From contig JBBDJB010000039.1 in the NCBI GenBank assembly GCA_040880125.1, forward strand, positions 1 to 64,000: a stretch of 64,000 bases of DNA. Direction: 5' to 3'. Under the pieces are notes generated by a model. It did not search any database, was not told the origin of the DNA, and was given only the letters and a program-made list of their open reading frames with translations. The DNA is from JBBDJB01 sp040880125 (GTDB lineage Bacteria; Planctomycetota; Planctomycetia; Pirellulales; JBBDJB01). Numbering within the stretch: position 1 is the stretch's first letter; every line of letters begins with the position of its first letter. Both the position numbers and the translations under genes were made by a program. Shown piece after piece: positions 31,701 to 40,433 of this stretch.

Positions 31701-33161
31701 TCGGCGCTCGGCGATCGAGCCGGGCAAGCGATCCGTGAAAACCACAAAACGCACGGTCGATCCACCGCCCTGGTCGGTGCCGCCGTTATCCAAACCCGCG
31801 CGGGCTTTGAACTGCGTGTAGCCCTCGGGCAGGTCGTAGGCGATCACCGAGCCCGCGTGCGTGCCGATGCCATACTCGACCGTGCGTCCGTCGATCTCGA
31901 GCCGCCCGCCGCCGGCGTTGCGGCCGACACGCACCTCGCCCCAGTCGCTTCGGGCGGACTGCCACTTCAACTCGGTGAGGCGCCGTTCACCGTCCGGGCC
32001 GATCAGCCGCGGCTGGGCCCAATCGGCCCAGTCGCAACTGAAGCCGTCACCCCCGTCGGTCACGACAAGGTAAAGACGCTTGGCACCCCGGATGTCCGCT
32101 TCCACGTCGACGGCATGTCCCGGCGTTTGGGCCGAAACAACGGGGCTAGCGAATTTGGCACCGCGAAAGGCCCGGGACGACTGATCCTCGCGCCCGCCGC
32201 GTCGGCCCCGCCGCTCTCGGCGCTGCTGGTCGGGCTTGGGCTCATCCTGATTGGCGTCCAACTCCTCCTGAGTCGGCGTCTCGTCCTGCACGCCGCCCTC
32301 GGGCACCTCGCCGCCGGCGATCCAGACGATGCCATTGAGCACCGTGCGGCGGAAATTGTCGTCCGCCCAATTGGCGTGGTAGTGTCCACCCGTGAAGCCG
32401 AAGCCGCGTCCGCCGTCGGGCCGCTCCGCCACCCAGGCGACGTGCTGCGGCTGACCGGCCTTCGCGCGGACGTGTGGATTGCCGCTGTGTGGGCCGTCCG
32501 GCCGCTCCAGCGTGCTGGCCGGAGGCACGGCCGTGAGGATCGGGGTCACGCCCTGCATGTCCTCACGGAAGCGCATGTGGTAGTACCATTCGTCGTTGAT
32601 CGAGAACGGCTCCACGCCGCGGGCGACCGGATGATCGGGAAACTCCTTGAACTCGGCCACCCAGTGCGGGTTGACCGACCAGTCCGTCTCGAAGTAGCCG
32701 CCGACCCAATCGACGAAGCGATCGCCCGGCTCACCCTTGGGGACTTCGACGGCGTAGTGGATGCAGCCCAGGCCGATACCCTTTTTCATGAGTGCGTCGA
32801 CCACTTCCAGCCGGCGATTGACCAGGTGCCCGCCGCCGCCGTCGCAGTAGATGACAATCGCGTCGGCGTCCTCGAGTGTAGACGGATCGTCGGGCCAGCC
32901 GTTCTGGTGGACTTCAGTCTTGAAGTTCGGCATGGCGCTTTCCAGCCGCTTGGCCAAGAACAGGGAGCCGGCATAGTGTTCGTGCGCGCCCCAGCCGTGG
33001 CTCTGCCGTCCGGCGATGAACACGACCTTCTTGGTGGCGTCGTCGCTCGTGTTGTTTTCTTGCGCCGCGGCCGGAGCGTACGCGATCGCAAACGTGGCTG
33101 CCAGGAAAGCGATCGCGCCGAAGATCGTGCGTCGGCCGATGAGCTGGTGGATCTCCGCCAT
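28728..33161 (-). CDS. giant secreted ThuA / NPCBM / PVC-type dehydrogenase / HEAT / cytochrome c protein
   Basis: 1477 aa, starting at 33161 (MAEIHQLIGRRTIFGAI). A signal peptide covers residues 1-34, so it is exported. Domains in order: ThuA-like, about 45-285 (VVFIAGRQSHGWGAHEHYAG), a trehalose-utilisation fold often linked to sugars; a Gln/Arg-rich linker near 290-335; NPCBM/NEW2 carbohydrate-binding-like domain, 342-480 (FSCDWADWAQPRLI); a PVC-type membrane-bound dehydrogenase six-bladed propeller, about 505-900 (RVWVCEVVNYRGNNG); HEAT repeats to about 1300; and one haem-c domain with CANCH near 1352. A long-standing planctomycete family, probably periplasmic sugar or polyol oxidation, but no activity is proven. 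The protein runs antiparallel to the upstream kinase gene. Confidence 0.85.
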   Translation of the reverse strand: MAEIHQLIGRRTIFGAIAFLAATFAIAYAPAAAQENNTSDDATKKVVFIAGRQSHGWGAHEHYAGSLFLAKRLESAMPNFKTEVHQNGWPDDPSTLEDADAIVIYCDGGGGHLVNRRLEVVDALMKKGIGLGCIHYAVEVPKGEPGDRFVDWVGGYFETDWSVNPHWVAEFKEFPDHPVARGVEPFSINDEWYYHMRFREDMQGVTPILTAVPPASTLERPDGPHSGNPHVRAKAGQPQHVAWVAERPDGGRGFGFTGGHYHANWADDNFRRTVLNGIVWIAGGEVPEGGVQDETPTQEELDANQDEPKPDQQRRERRGRRGGREDQSSRAFRGAKFASPVVSAQTPGHAVDVEADIRGAKRLYLVVTDGGDGFSCDWADWAQPRLIGPDGERRLTELKWQSARSDWGEVRVGRNAGGGRLEIDGRTVEYGIGTHAGSVIAYDLPEGYTQFKARAGLDNGGTDQGGGSTVRFVVFTDRLPGSIAERRQRQGQAEGDREPAEAVTNLNVAEGLAATLFAAEPMIVSLTNLDVDHRGRVWVCEVVNYRGNNGRRPEGDRILILEDTDGDGQADTSKVFYQGRDIDSAMGICVLGNRVIVSASPHIFVFTDEDGDDKPDKKELLFTNTGQPQHDHSAHSFLFGPDGKLYWNFGNSGRAVHDAQGNPVVDATGNRVVDNGRPYYGGMVFRCNLDGSGFETLAHNFRNNYEVTVDSFGTLWQSDNDDDGNRGVRINYVMEGGNFGYLDERTGAGWQTPRTGMHEEVPLRHWHLNDPGVVPNVLQTGAGSPCGITVYEGRLLPEVFWDEMIHADAGPSVVRAYPVTEDGAGYSATIENILEGSRDNWFRPADVAVAPDGSLFVTDWYDPGVGGHAQRDLDRGRLFRVAPPGHKYRAPEFDFNTPQGAAQALTNPAYSVRYLAWTALQSMGEQAQPALAELYDSDNPRHRARALWLLARLPESGEKWRQRAIADDNSDIRITALRAVCELGGDVHAAIENLASDPAPQVRRECALALASDDSDRADRLWAELAARHDGQDRWYLEALGIGARGHWNSRLAAYLSKADDPTTTAAGRDIVWRSRSDRTPGLLAAIIVDPNTPDSDLPRYFRAFDFLEGEAKREALLRLAFDTRVDSRSRADMIAREAVTRLDSGDVAPKTPQAAALAALLDRQRGTLLFVELVERFKLTDRNGELLAMAIASPDSQLGVEAMSALLSLERTDLIHASLMSRDPVQATAVTTALAATRDGRAAELLLAAMNDTSRDLELRRQAARGLSKLQNGAQRLIRMARDQKLDEQLQSAVAFSLHSAPWNDIRQEAEQLFPLPAVKGDDPLPSVERLVRMRGDVAQGKRVFDTTGTCANCHQVSGQGKQVGPDLTEIGSKLSREALFESILYPSAGISHSYETYVLALTTGNIVSGILVSETPQAVTIRTDDAITRTFARGEIEQMRQQPVSLMPADLQKTMSADDLADVVAYMETLRAAGQ

Positions 33162-33409
33162 ATTCGGTTTCTCCAAAAAAGATGTTGCAGGGCGGTCGTA
33201 GAGGTACGAGGAGCATCGCACCGGGGGGGAACTTGTCTGAAATCGTAATTTGCCGGGACTTGCGAAGCAACGATTTGCACCGGCCATTGTAACTGAAGCT
33301 GTTGCCGCACCGAATGAAAGGGTGGGTGTTTCGGCCGATGCGGCAGTCGAAAAAGAGGACGGGCACGGCGCTACGCTTCGAGCCAGTCCCCCCTTTTCGC
33401 AGGCACCGC

Positions 33410-35074
33410 TCACCGGGCGGCCGCGGCCATCTGACGGTACTCGCTGTAAACGCGGTCATGCGCGGTATGCGCCCGCTGGTCGGGCATTGCGATGCGTGGC
33501 TCTCGCCCGGCGACGCCTTGACGAGGCCCGGCCATCGCTTCGATCGCCTCGCCGGCGGTGGCGAAGCCGGTTGCATCGGTACCGGCCGCCAGCACGCCCA
33601 AGATCGCCGCTCCCAGCGCCGGCCCGTACTGGCAGGGATGCACCGTGATCGGCTCGCCCAGCACGTCGGCATAGATCTGCACGAGCAGCGGGTTGTGATG
33701 TGGCAGCCCTCCGGTGGCGACAAAGTCGCGCACGGGCACGCCGCCCTCGCGCAACAGCTCCACGATCCACCGCAGCCCGAACGCGGAGGCCTCCAGCAGC
33801 GCGCGGTAAAGATGCGCCGGCTCATGGTTCAGCGTTAGCCCTGTGAAGGCGCCGGTCAGTGAGCCGTCCATCAGCGGCGTGCGGCAGCCATTGAGCCAGT
33901 CGAGGCAGCGGACACCGTCTGCGCCGGCGGGCAGTTCGGCAGCCCGCTCGTTGAGCTTCGTAAAATCGCGCTGGCCCGCCAGGCGGCGGAACCAGTCGAA
34001 GGCATCGCCCACGGCCGCCTGGCCGGTTTCATAGCCGAACAGGTCCGGCAGAATGCCGCCGGCGACGACGCCCGCCACGCCCGGCACCAATCGCTCCTCG
34101 CGGGCGTTGAGCATGTGGCAACTGCTGGTGCCCAGCACCATCACCAGCGTGCCCGGTTGCGCGGCCCCGGCTCCGGGCACGCCGGCGTGTGCGTCGATCG
34201 TCGGGGCGCTGACGGGCAAGCCCTGCGGAAGCCCCAGCTTGCGCGCGGCGGTCACGGTGAGTGTACCGGCGCACGTGCCGGGCGCGAGCAAACGTCCCGG
34301 CATCTTGTACTCAACGACGTCGGCCATCCGCGGATCGAGCGCGGCGAAGAACTCGCGGGAAGGATACCCATCCGTGCCGCTCCACATCGCCTTGTATCCG
34401 GCCTGGCAGGTCGAACGCGGCAATTGGTCGGCCGGGCCGCCAACCAGTTGCCACACGTACCAGTCGCCCGCTTCGAGCCACACCTCGGCGGCGTCGTAAA
34501 CCGCCGGCGCAGCCTCCAGCGTCTCCAGCACCTTCGGGAAGAACCACTCCAGGCCGATCACGCCGCCGTAACGGGCCAGCCACGGCTCGTTTCGCTGCCG
34601 GGCCAGTTCATTGATGCGATCGGTCTGCGCGCGGGCGGCGTGATGCTTCCACAATTTCGGCCAGGCGTACTTCTCACTCGCGAACCTGTCATCCAGGCAC
34701 AGCGGCGTACCGTCGGCCCGGCACGGGAGCATCGTGCAGCTTGTGAAGTCGACGCCCACGCCGACAAACGTGTCACGGCCGACGCCTGCGCTGCGGATCG
34801 CCCGGCGCGAGGCCCGGCCAGCGCTCTCGATCCAGTCGCCAGGATGCTGCAGGGCGAAATCGGGCGGCAGCAGGCGGTCATCGCCAGGCAGTGTGCGGGT
34901 GATTTGGCCGTGCTTGTAGCGGGCGACGGCCGATCCGCGCAGCTCGCCGTCCAGCCCCACAACTACCGCGCGGACCGATTCGGTGCCGAAATCGAGCCCC
35001 AACGCTACCTTTTCCCGCAGTGCGTTGCCGCTTGAATCTCCTCGACCGCTGGGCTGGCTCGCTTCGTCTACCAT
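33410..35074 (-). CDS. FGGY-family kinase, ribulokinase-like
   Basis: Cytoplasmic ATP-dependent sugar kinase, 554 aa if the ATG at 35074 is used (MVDEASQPSG); an upstream in-frame ATG at 35110 is also possible. The FGGY_N phosphate loop LGLDFGTESVRAVVVGLDG is near residue 29, FVGVGVDFTSCTMLP near 93, and the C-terminal GTSSCHMLN and VATGGLPHHNPLLVQIYADV near 484 match the ribulokinase subgroup (araB-like), where GG-x-N marks the nucleotide site. The likely substrate is L-ribulose or a related sugar. No araA/araD genes are nearby; the adjacent giant ThuA protein is the only possible link to sugar metabolism. Confidence 0.85.
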   Translation of the reverse strand: MVDEASQPSGRGDSSGNALREKVALGLDFGTESVRAVVVGLDGELRGSAVARYKHGQITRTLPGDDRLLPPDFALQHPGDWIESAGRASRRAIRSAGVGRDTFVGVGVDFTSCTMLPCRADGTPLCLDDRFASEKYAWPKLWKHHAARAQTDRINELARQRNEPWLARYGGVIGLEWFFPKVLETLEAAPAVYDAAEVWLEAGDWYVWQLVGGPADQLPRSTCQAGYKAMWSGTDGYPSREFFAALDPRMADVVEYKMPGRLLAPGTCAGTLTVTAARKLGLPQGLPVSAPTIDAHAGVPGAGAAQPGTLVMVLGTSSCHMLNAREERLVPGVAGVVAGGILPDLFGYETGQAAVGDAFDWFRRLAGQRDFTKLNERAAELPAGADGVRCLDWLNGCRTPLMDGSLTGAFTGLTLNHEPAHLYRALLEASAFGLRWIVELLREGGVPVRDFVATGGLPHHNPLLVQIYADVLGEPITVHPCQYGPALGAAILGVLAAGTDATGFATAGEAIEAMAGPRQGVAGREPRIAMPDQRAHTAHDRVYSEYRQMAAAAR

Positions 35075-35110
35075 CGCGGCTCCGTCGTGATTCGCTCTGA
35101 AGTGTGACAC

Positions 35111-35584
35111 TGGAGCGATATTGTTAACATTCGCGGGCCATTTTCACCACCTTTGGCGGAATTACGGCGACACCGGCGGAAGTCGGACGCGTTCGAGGCC
35201 AGAACGCCGATCGGACTAACGCGAGCGAGGGGATTCGTAAGCGGCAGCGACTATACCTTTTGCCGACCGTTGCGCTATAATCGAGGAAAGGCCGAGAACC
35301 CGCTGGCTTTCAGTTCCGCGGCACCGCCCAATCGTCTTTGCCGACCCTGCCCGGGCGGGGATGAGCCGAGTTCCCTCCCTCGATCGCGCGGCAGTGGCCG
35401 CCGTTGTTCTAAGAGTTGGCGTAACGCCACAGATGTGGCGGCCAGCGTTCCTAGGGGCGACCGAAACCGCTCGGAATTATCGGCCAGCGAAGTGCATACG
35501 AAACGGCCCGGGCCTGGCGTGCGTAGCAAACGTTGGCCGGTCCGCCCCCGCGCCTCCTGTCCATCGACCTCCGTAACCACAGCG
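35111..35584. other. divergent intergenic region with possible promoter
   Basis: About 470 bases between the kinase (minus) and the lipoprotein gene (plus). No protein or RNA gene is supported; the plus-strand frame runs open here but its composition differs from the downstream protein and no ribosome site precedes it. A TATAAT hexamer lies at 35276-35281, without a good -35 partner. Confidence 0.5.
35276..35281 (+). promoter_or_regulatory. possible -10 hexamer TATAAT upstream of the lipoprotein-ccsBA pair
   Basis: An exact TATAAT occurs in GC-rich DNA about 300 bases before the lipoprotein start. No TTGACA-like element is present at 16-18 bases upstream, so the assignment is weak and the implied leader would be long. 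Confidence 0.25.
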
Positions 35585-36790
35585 ATGCCTAGTATGCACC
35601 TGCTTTTGCCTTGGATTCGCCCGCTGGGCCCAGTGATTTTCGCAGCCATCGCTGTGAGCATGACCGGTTGCGGCGAACATGAGACCGTCCGCAGCTACAG
35701 CGTGCCGAAGACAGAAAGCCTTGCGGCTGGGCGGGGTTCGGGTTCGCAGGCTCCGCTGACCGGCGACGCCCGCACGCTGGCGGCCATTGTGCCGCACGGC
35801 GAGCAGGCGTGGTTCTTCAAGCTCACCGGCCCGGACGACGCGGTCGCCGCCAAGTCGGACGACTTCCGCACGCTGATCCAGTCCGTTCGGTTCGAATCGG
35901 CCAGTGGCGGTCAGCCGACTTGGTCCGTGCCGGAAGGCTGGGAGCAGCAGCCCGGCGACAGCATGCGTTACGCCACGCTGACCTCCCGCGGTGACCAGAG
36001 CAATGACCAGAGCGATAGCGAGGGTCCGCTGGAACTGACTGTCATTCCGCTGCCCGGGCCTGATGCGGATATGGACAGCTACGTGCTGGCGAACGTGAAT
36101 CGCTGGCGTCGCCAACTGGGATTGCCGCCGATCGAGGCCGATCAGTTGGCCAGCGAGACCGAGACCGTGACGCTTGCCGACGATCACACCGCCACGCTGG
36201 CGAACCTGACCGGCACGGCCCAGCCCGACGGCATGCGGGCGCCGTTTGCTGGCGGTGCGGGTTCTGCTCCTCCGCTGTCGGCCGGTTCCGGCGATGCCTC
36301 GGCTCCATCGGGCGAGCCGCCGTCTACGGGAGCAACGGACACCGTCCCGCTTCAATACACGGCGCCCGAAAGCTGGCAGGCGGCTCCTGCCGGAGGTTTC
36401 CGCAAGGCGGCCTTTACCGTGCAGGACGGGGCCGCGCAAGTGGAAATCACCGTGATCGACCTGGCAGCAGCCGGCGGGGAACTGCTGGCGAACGTGAATC
36501 GCTGGCGCGGTCAGATCGGCTTAGCGCCGGTCACGGCTGCCGAGCTGGAAGAACAAGTGAGCCAGATCGATCTGGGCGGCGTGCCCGGGCAGTACGTGCG
36601 GCTCTATCCTGCCGAGGACGCGGAGTCCGGGCAGGCAATTTTGGCTGTCATCGCGATTACCGGCGACCGCGCGTGGTTTTTCAAGCTGATGGGCGACGCC
36701 GAATTGGCCCGACGCGAGCAGTCGCGCTTCGAGGATTTCGTTCGTTCCGTGCAATTCGATTCCGCCAACGGAGCCGTCGATGGCCAGTGA
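35585..36790 (+). CDS. repeat-containing lipoprotein of unknown function
   Basis: 401 aa from the ATG at 35585, although the next ATG at 35594 is possible. It begins with a hydrophobic signal segment ending in a lipobox-like VSMTGC near residue 31, so the mature protein is probably lipid-anchored in the outer or inner membrane. Two unit types repeat: 'A' (EQAWFFKLTGPD...SVRFES near 75-105 and DRAWFFKLMGDAE...SVQFDS near 360-390) and 'B' (ANVNRWRRQLGLPP near 172 and ANVNRWRGQIGLAP near 307). A Gly/Pro/Ser-rich linker lies near 218-255. Nothing identifies a function. Its stop overlaps the ResB-CcsA start by 11 nt, so a linked role in c-type cytochrome maturation is an inference. Confidence 0.65.
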   Translation: MPSMHLLLPWIRPLGPVIFAAIAVSMTGCGEHETVRSYSVPKTESLAAGRGSGSQAPLTGDARTLAAIVPHGEQAWFFKLTGPDDAVAAKSDDFRTLIQSVRFESASGGQPTWSVPEGWEQQPGDSMRYATLTSRGDQSNDQSDSEGPLELTVIPLPGPDADMDSYVLANVNRWRRQLGLPPIEADQLASETETVTLADDHTATLANLTGTAQPDGMRAPFAGGAGSAPPLSAGSGDASAPSGEPPSTGATDTVPLQYTAPESWQAAPAGGFRKAAFTVQDGAAQVEITVIDLAAAGGELLANVNRWRGQIGLAPVTAAELEEQVSQIDLGGVPGQYVRLYPAEDAESGQAILAVIAITGDRAWFFKLMGDAELARREQSRFEDFVRSVQFDSANGAVDGQ

Positions 36791-39700
36791 TACCCTCTCC
36801 ACCAGGCAGCCCTTGCCCTCGAAGCCGGCGGCGGGCGCGAAGCGCACCGCAGCGGCGCATCCGCTCAAGCAGTTGGGCAGAGCGCTGGCGTCGCTACGGC
36901 TGACCGTGGCACTGTTCGCCATGGCGATCTTCATCGTGCTGGCCGGCACGCTGGCGCAGATTGACAAGGACATCTGGCAGGTCGTCAGCGAGTACTTCCG
37001 CACGGCCCTGGCCTGGGTGGAACTGCAAATCTTCTTCCCTCGCAGCATGAACGTGCCGGGCGGATTCTACTTTCCCGGCGGCTGGTTGATCGGCTTTGTG
37101 ATGGCGATCAACCTGTTGGCTGCGCACTCCATGCGCTTCAAGATGCAGGCCAAGGGTGGGCGGCTGATCGCCGGCCTGTTGGTGATCGCGCTGGGCGCCG
37201 GCCTGGTCACGCTGATCGTACTCCGCGGCGACACAATCGACAGCGCCGCGCAGGAGTCGATCCTCTCCTACGCCCGGTTGTGGCTCATCTTCAAAGCCAT
37301 TCTCGGCGGCCTGTGGCTGGGCATGGTGTACGCCCTGCTGCGGCTCGACCGCCAGCAGAAGCTGGAGCGCTGGATCCTCTCGGCCGTCGTCGTGCTGATG
37401 GGGGCAATAGTGGCGTGGCTTTACTTCGACCGCTCTGTCGCCCTGGGCGACTCCTCCATGCGTATCCTCTGGCAATTGATGCAAGGCGCCCTGGCCAGCC
37501 TGGTGCTGCTGGGTGGCTGCATCCTTGTCTTCCGGAAGCGGGCCGGCATCGTGCTGATCCACGGCGGGATCGCCCTGCTGATGCTCAGCGAATTGCTCGT
37601 CGGCACGATGGCCGAAGAGGCGCAGATGCAGATCCAGGAGGGGCAAACGGTCAACTTTGTGCAGGACATCCGCGAGCTGGAACTGGCTGTCATGGATCGC
37701 TCCGACCCTGACGAGGACCACGTAGTGGTCGTGCCGGATTCGCTGCTGCTGGGCGGCCAGCGCATTACCCATGATGCGTTGCCTTTCGATATCGAGCTGA
37801 CCGAGTTCTACCCGAATTCGGATATTACCCGAGTAAGCGAAGGCGCCGAAAACCCCGCTACCGCCGGCACCGGGCTACAATGGATTGCGGCGCTCGCCCG
37901 GCCTGGCACCGGCACCGACACCGAGAGTAAAGTCGACATCGCCTCGGCCTACGTCACCGTATACAAGAAGGGTACCAACGAGGCCCTGGGCACCTACCTG
38001 CTCAGCCAGTTCCTCTCCGTGCAGGAGATGGCCGAAACGGTCGAAGTCGACGGGAATCCGTACGATCTGTTCCTGCGGTTTGAGCGAGAGTACAAGCCGT
38101 ACTCGATGCACCTGGCGGACGTGCGCTTCGACAAGTACATCGGCACGACGACGCCGAGCAACTACTCGTCCGACGTCCGGCTGGTCGACCCGACCGAGAA
38201 AGTCGACCGCGACGTCCACATCTGGATGAACAATCCGCTCCGCTACAGCGGCGAGACGTTCTATCAGAGCGGCTACCAGGTCGACCCGATGACGCAAAAG
38301 GAAGTGACCGTCCTGCAGGTGGTCAGCAACACCGGCTGGATGATCCCCTACCTGGCGTGCATGATCGTCGGCACCGGCTTGATCGCGCAGTTCGGAACGA
38401 CGATGACCCGCTTCCTCCGCCGCCGCGATGAGCTGGAAGAAAAAGACGCCGCCGCCGTGCAGCCGGCAGTCCCCGCCGAAAAACAGGGCCGCTCGATCGG
38501 TCTGGTCCAATGGGTCTCGTGGGGCGTCGTTGTCCTGCTGGCAGGTTGGGCACTCTGGCAGGCCGTGCCGCCGCGGCACAGCGGCGACGGCATGAATCTC
38601 GATGCTTTCGGCCGCTTGCCGGTCGTTTACGAGGGCCGCGTCAAGCCGATCGATACGCTCGCCCGGAACAGCCTGAAGAAGGTTTCCGACAGCGAGACGT
38701 GGAAGGACGCCGAGGGCGATCGCCAAGCGGCGGTGAAGTGGCTGCTCGATGTGATCACCGACCGCGAAGCGGCCATGAAGCACAAGGTGTTTCGCATTTA
38801 CAATCTGGACGTGCTCAGCACGCTCGGTCTGGAGCGGCGCAAACACTATCGCTACGCCATCGATGAGTTCCGCGATAACCTGGACAAGTTCGACGAGCAG
38901 TCTCGCATCGCGCGCAGCAAGGACGCCAGTGAGCTGGACGTGTACGGCCGGAACATCCTGGAACTCGACAAAAAGCTGCGGCTTTACTCGCTGTTGCGGG
39001 AATCGTTCCGCGGCCCACAGCTTCGCCCGGACAGCATCCGCGAGGACCTGCAGGCGGAAGCCGAGCGGCGGCAGGAGTTCGCCCAGTTCGTGCTGCCGCA
39101 CGCCGTGCCGTCGGACGATCCCGAGAAAGAAGATTGGCAGCCGTACACGCATGCTGTGTTCGACGCGGCGGTCTCGCGGATTGTCGGCCAGGAGCCGAAC
39201 CCCGCGACGCTGAAGCTCACCGAGATCTTTTCCGCCTATCAGCGCGGCAACGCCCCGCAGTTCAACCAAGCGGTGGCCGAATACGGCACGCTGCTCGGCG
39301 AAATGCAGCCCGACGAGTTCGAAGCCACGAAGGTCCGCTTCGAAGCCTACTACAATCACTTCGCGCCGTACTTTGTCTCGATGGTGCTCTACCTGGCGGC
39401 GTTTGTCCTGGTGGCCCTGTCGTGGCTCGGTTGGACTCGGCCGCTGTCCCGGGCGGCGTTCTGGCTGATCGCGATCAGCCTGGCCATTCACACCTTTACG
39501 CTCATCGCTCGGGTGTACATCTCCGGCCGGCCGCCGGTGACGAATCTTTACTCCTCGGCCGTGTTTATCGGCTGGGCCGGGGTGGTGTTCGGCGTGGTGA
39601 TCGAACTCATCTACCGGATGGGCATCGGCAACATCATCGCCTCGGCGGTCGGCTTTGGCACGCTGATCATCGCCCAGTTTTTGGCCGCCAGCGGCGATAC

Positions 39701-40286
39701 CTTTACCGTGCTGCAGGCCGTGCTCGATACACAGTTTTGGTTGGCCACGCACGTGGTGTGCATCACTTTGGGCTACGCCACTACGTTCATCGCCGGTGCG
39801 CTCGGCATCGTTTACATCCTCAAGGGCGTGTTGACCCCGTCGCTCTCGTCGTCAGTCGGCAAAGATCTCTCGCGGATGATCTACGGCTCGGTCTGCTTCG
39901 CGCTACTTTTCAGCTTCATCGGAACGGTGCTGGGCGGACTGTGGGCGGACGACTCGTGGGGCCGCTTCTGGGGCTGGGATCCCAAGGAGAACGGCGCCTT
40001 GATCATCGTGCTGTGGAACGCCCTGGTCCTGCACGCCCGCTGGGGCGGGATTGCCCGCGAGCGCGGCTTGGCCACACTGGCCGTCGGCGGTAACATCGCC
40101 ACCGCCTGGAGCTGGTTCGGCGTCAACGAGTTGGGCACCGGCCTGCACTCCTACGGCTTTACCGACGGCGTGACTTTCTCGCTGTTCGTCTTCATCCTGA
40201 GCCAACTGGCGATCATCGGCCTGGGGATGCTGCCGCCGCACAAGTGGAAGAGCCGCCAGCCGATCGAGGCCGAGGCCGTCGGGTAG
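36780..40286 (+). CDS. fused ResB-CcsA cytochrome c synthase
   Basis: 1168 aa inner membrane protein of the System II (CcsBA) pathway, which attaches haem to CxxCH apoproteins on the periplasmic side. The N-half is ResB/CcsB: TM segments near 35-60, 95-115, 135-155, and a large periplasmic loop carrying VDPTEKVDRDVHIWMNNPL then YSGETFYQSGYQVDPMTQKE near 460-505. After TM regions and a soluble linker (about 600-870, with charged helices) comes CcsA: several TM segments and the tryptophan-rich WGRFWGWDPKENGALIIVLW near 1060. The window has likely clients (the CANCH domain protein). The protein is larger than the usual fusion because of the long linker. It overlaps the upstream lipoprotein gene. 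Confidence 0.88.
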   Translation: MASDTLSTRQPLPSKPAAGAKRTAAAHPLKQLGRALASLRLTVALFAMAIFIVLAGTLAQIDKDIWQVVSEYFRTALAWVELQIFFPRSMNVPGGFYFPGGWLIGFVMAINLLAAHSMRFKMQAKGGRLIAGLLVIALGAGLVTLIVLRGDTIDSAAQESILSYARLWLIFKAILGGLWLGMVYALLRLDRQQKLERWILSAVVVLMGAIVAWLYFDRSVALGDSSMRILWQLMQGALASLVLLGGCILVFRKRAGIVLIHGGIALLMLSELLVGTMAEEAQMQIQEGQTVNFVQDIRELELAVMDRSDPDEDHVVVVPDSLLLGGQRITHDALPFDIELTEFYPNSDITRVSEGAENPATAGTGLQWIAALARPGTGTDTESKVDIASAYVTVYKKGTNEALGTYLLSQFLSVQEMAETVEVDGNPYDLFLRFEREYKPYSMHLADVRFDKYIGTTTPSNYSSDVRLVDPTEKVDRDVHIWMNNPLRYSGETFYQSGYQVDPMTQKEVTVLQVVSNTGWMIPYLACMIVGTGLIAQFGTTMTRFLRRRDELEEKDAAAVQPAVPAEKQGRSIGLVQWVSWGVVVLLAGWALWQAVPPRHSGDGMNLDAFGRLPVVYEGRVKPIDTLARNSLKKVSDSETWKDAEGDRQAAVKWLLDVITDREAAMKHKVFRIYNLDVLSTLGLERRKHYRYAIDEFRDNLDKFDEQSRIARSKDASELDVYGRNILELDKKLRLYSLLRESFRGPQLRPDSIREDLQAEAERRQEFAQFVLPHAVPSDDPEKEDWQPYTHAVFDAAVSRIVGQEPNPATLKLTEIFSAYQRGNAPQFNQAVAEYGTLLGEMQPDEFEATKVRFEAYYNHFAPYFVSMVLYLAAFVLVALSWLGWTRPLSRAAFWLIAISLAIHTFTLIARVYISGRPPVTNLYSSAVFIGWAGVVFGVVIELIYRMGIGNIIASAVGFGTLIIAQFLAASGDTFTVLQAVLDTQFWLATHVVCITLGYATTFIAGALGIVYILKGVLTPSLSSSVGKDLSRMIYGSVCFALLFSFIGTVLGGLWADDSWGRFWGWDPKENGALIIVLWNALVLHARWGGIARERGLATLAVGGNIATAWSWFGVNELGTGLHSYGFTDGVTFSLFVFILSQLAIIGLGMLPPHKWKSRQPIEAEAVG

Positions 40287-40320
40287 ATCGAGGACTCAGA
40301 CAGAAGCGTCTTACGACGTG

Positions 40321-40342
40321 GCACAGACATTCCTGTCTGTGC
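40321..40342. repeat. GCACAGACA palindrome, copy 7
   Basis: Perfect copy with TTCC spacer in the gap after the ResB-CcsA gene; a degenerate copy follows 58 bases later with a CTCTCCC repeat between them. Confidence 0.85.
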
Positions 40343-40370
40343 TTCGCGACTCGGTTACCCCTTCCCCCCC

Positions 40371-40394
40371 TGCCCTCTCCCAAAGCGAGAGGGA
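40371..40394. repeat. CTCTCCC-type inverted repeat, copy 3
   Basis: CCCTCTCCC, AAAGC, GAGAGGGA. It lies between two copies of the GCACAGACA palindrome, making a compound repeat block of about 100 bases. Confidence 0.6.
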
Positions 40395-40399
40395 ATTGG

Positions 40400-40421
40400 A
40401 CACCGACAGGAATGTCTGTGC
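40400..40421. repeat. GCACAGACA palindrome, copy 8 (degenerate left arm)
   Basis: Arms ACACCGACA and TGTCTGTGC around GGAA; two mismatches in the left arm. Confidence 0.65.
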
Positions 40422-40433
40422 CGCTGAAAAAAA

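Noticed and set aside
30021..33248. Two long plus-strand frames opposite the giant ThuA/PVC protein
   Set aside because: Shadows created by high third-position GC; the real protein is on the minus strand, with CANCH and ThuA signatures.
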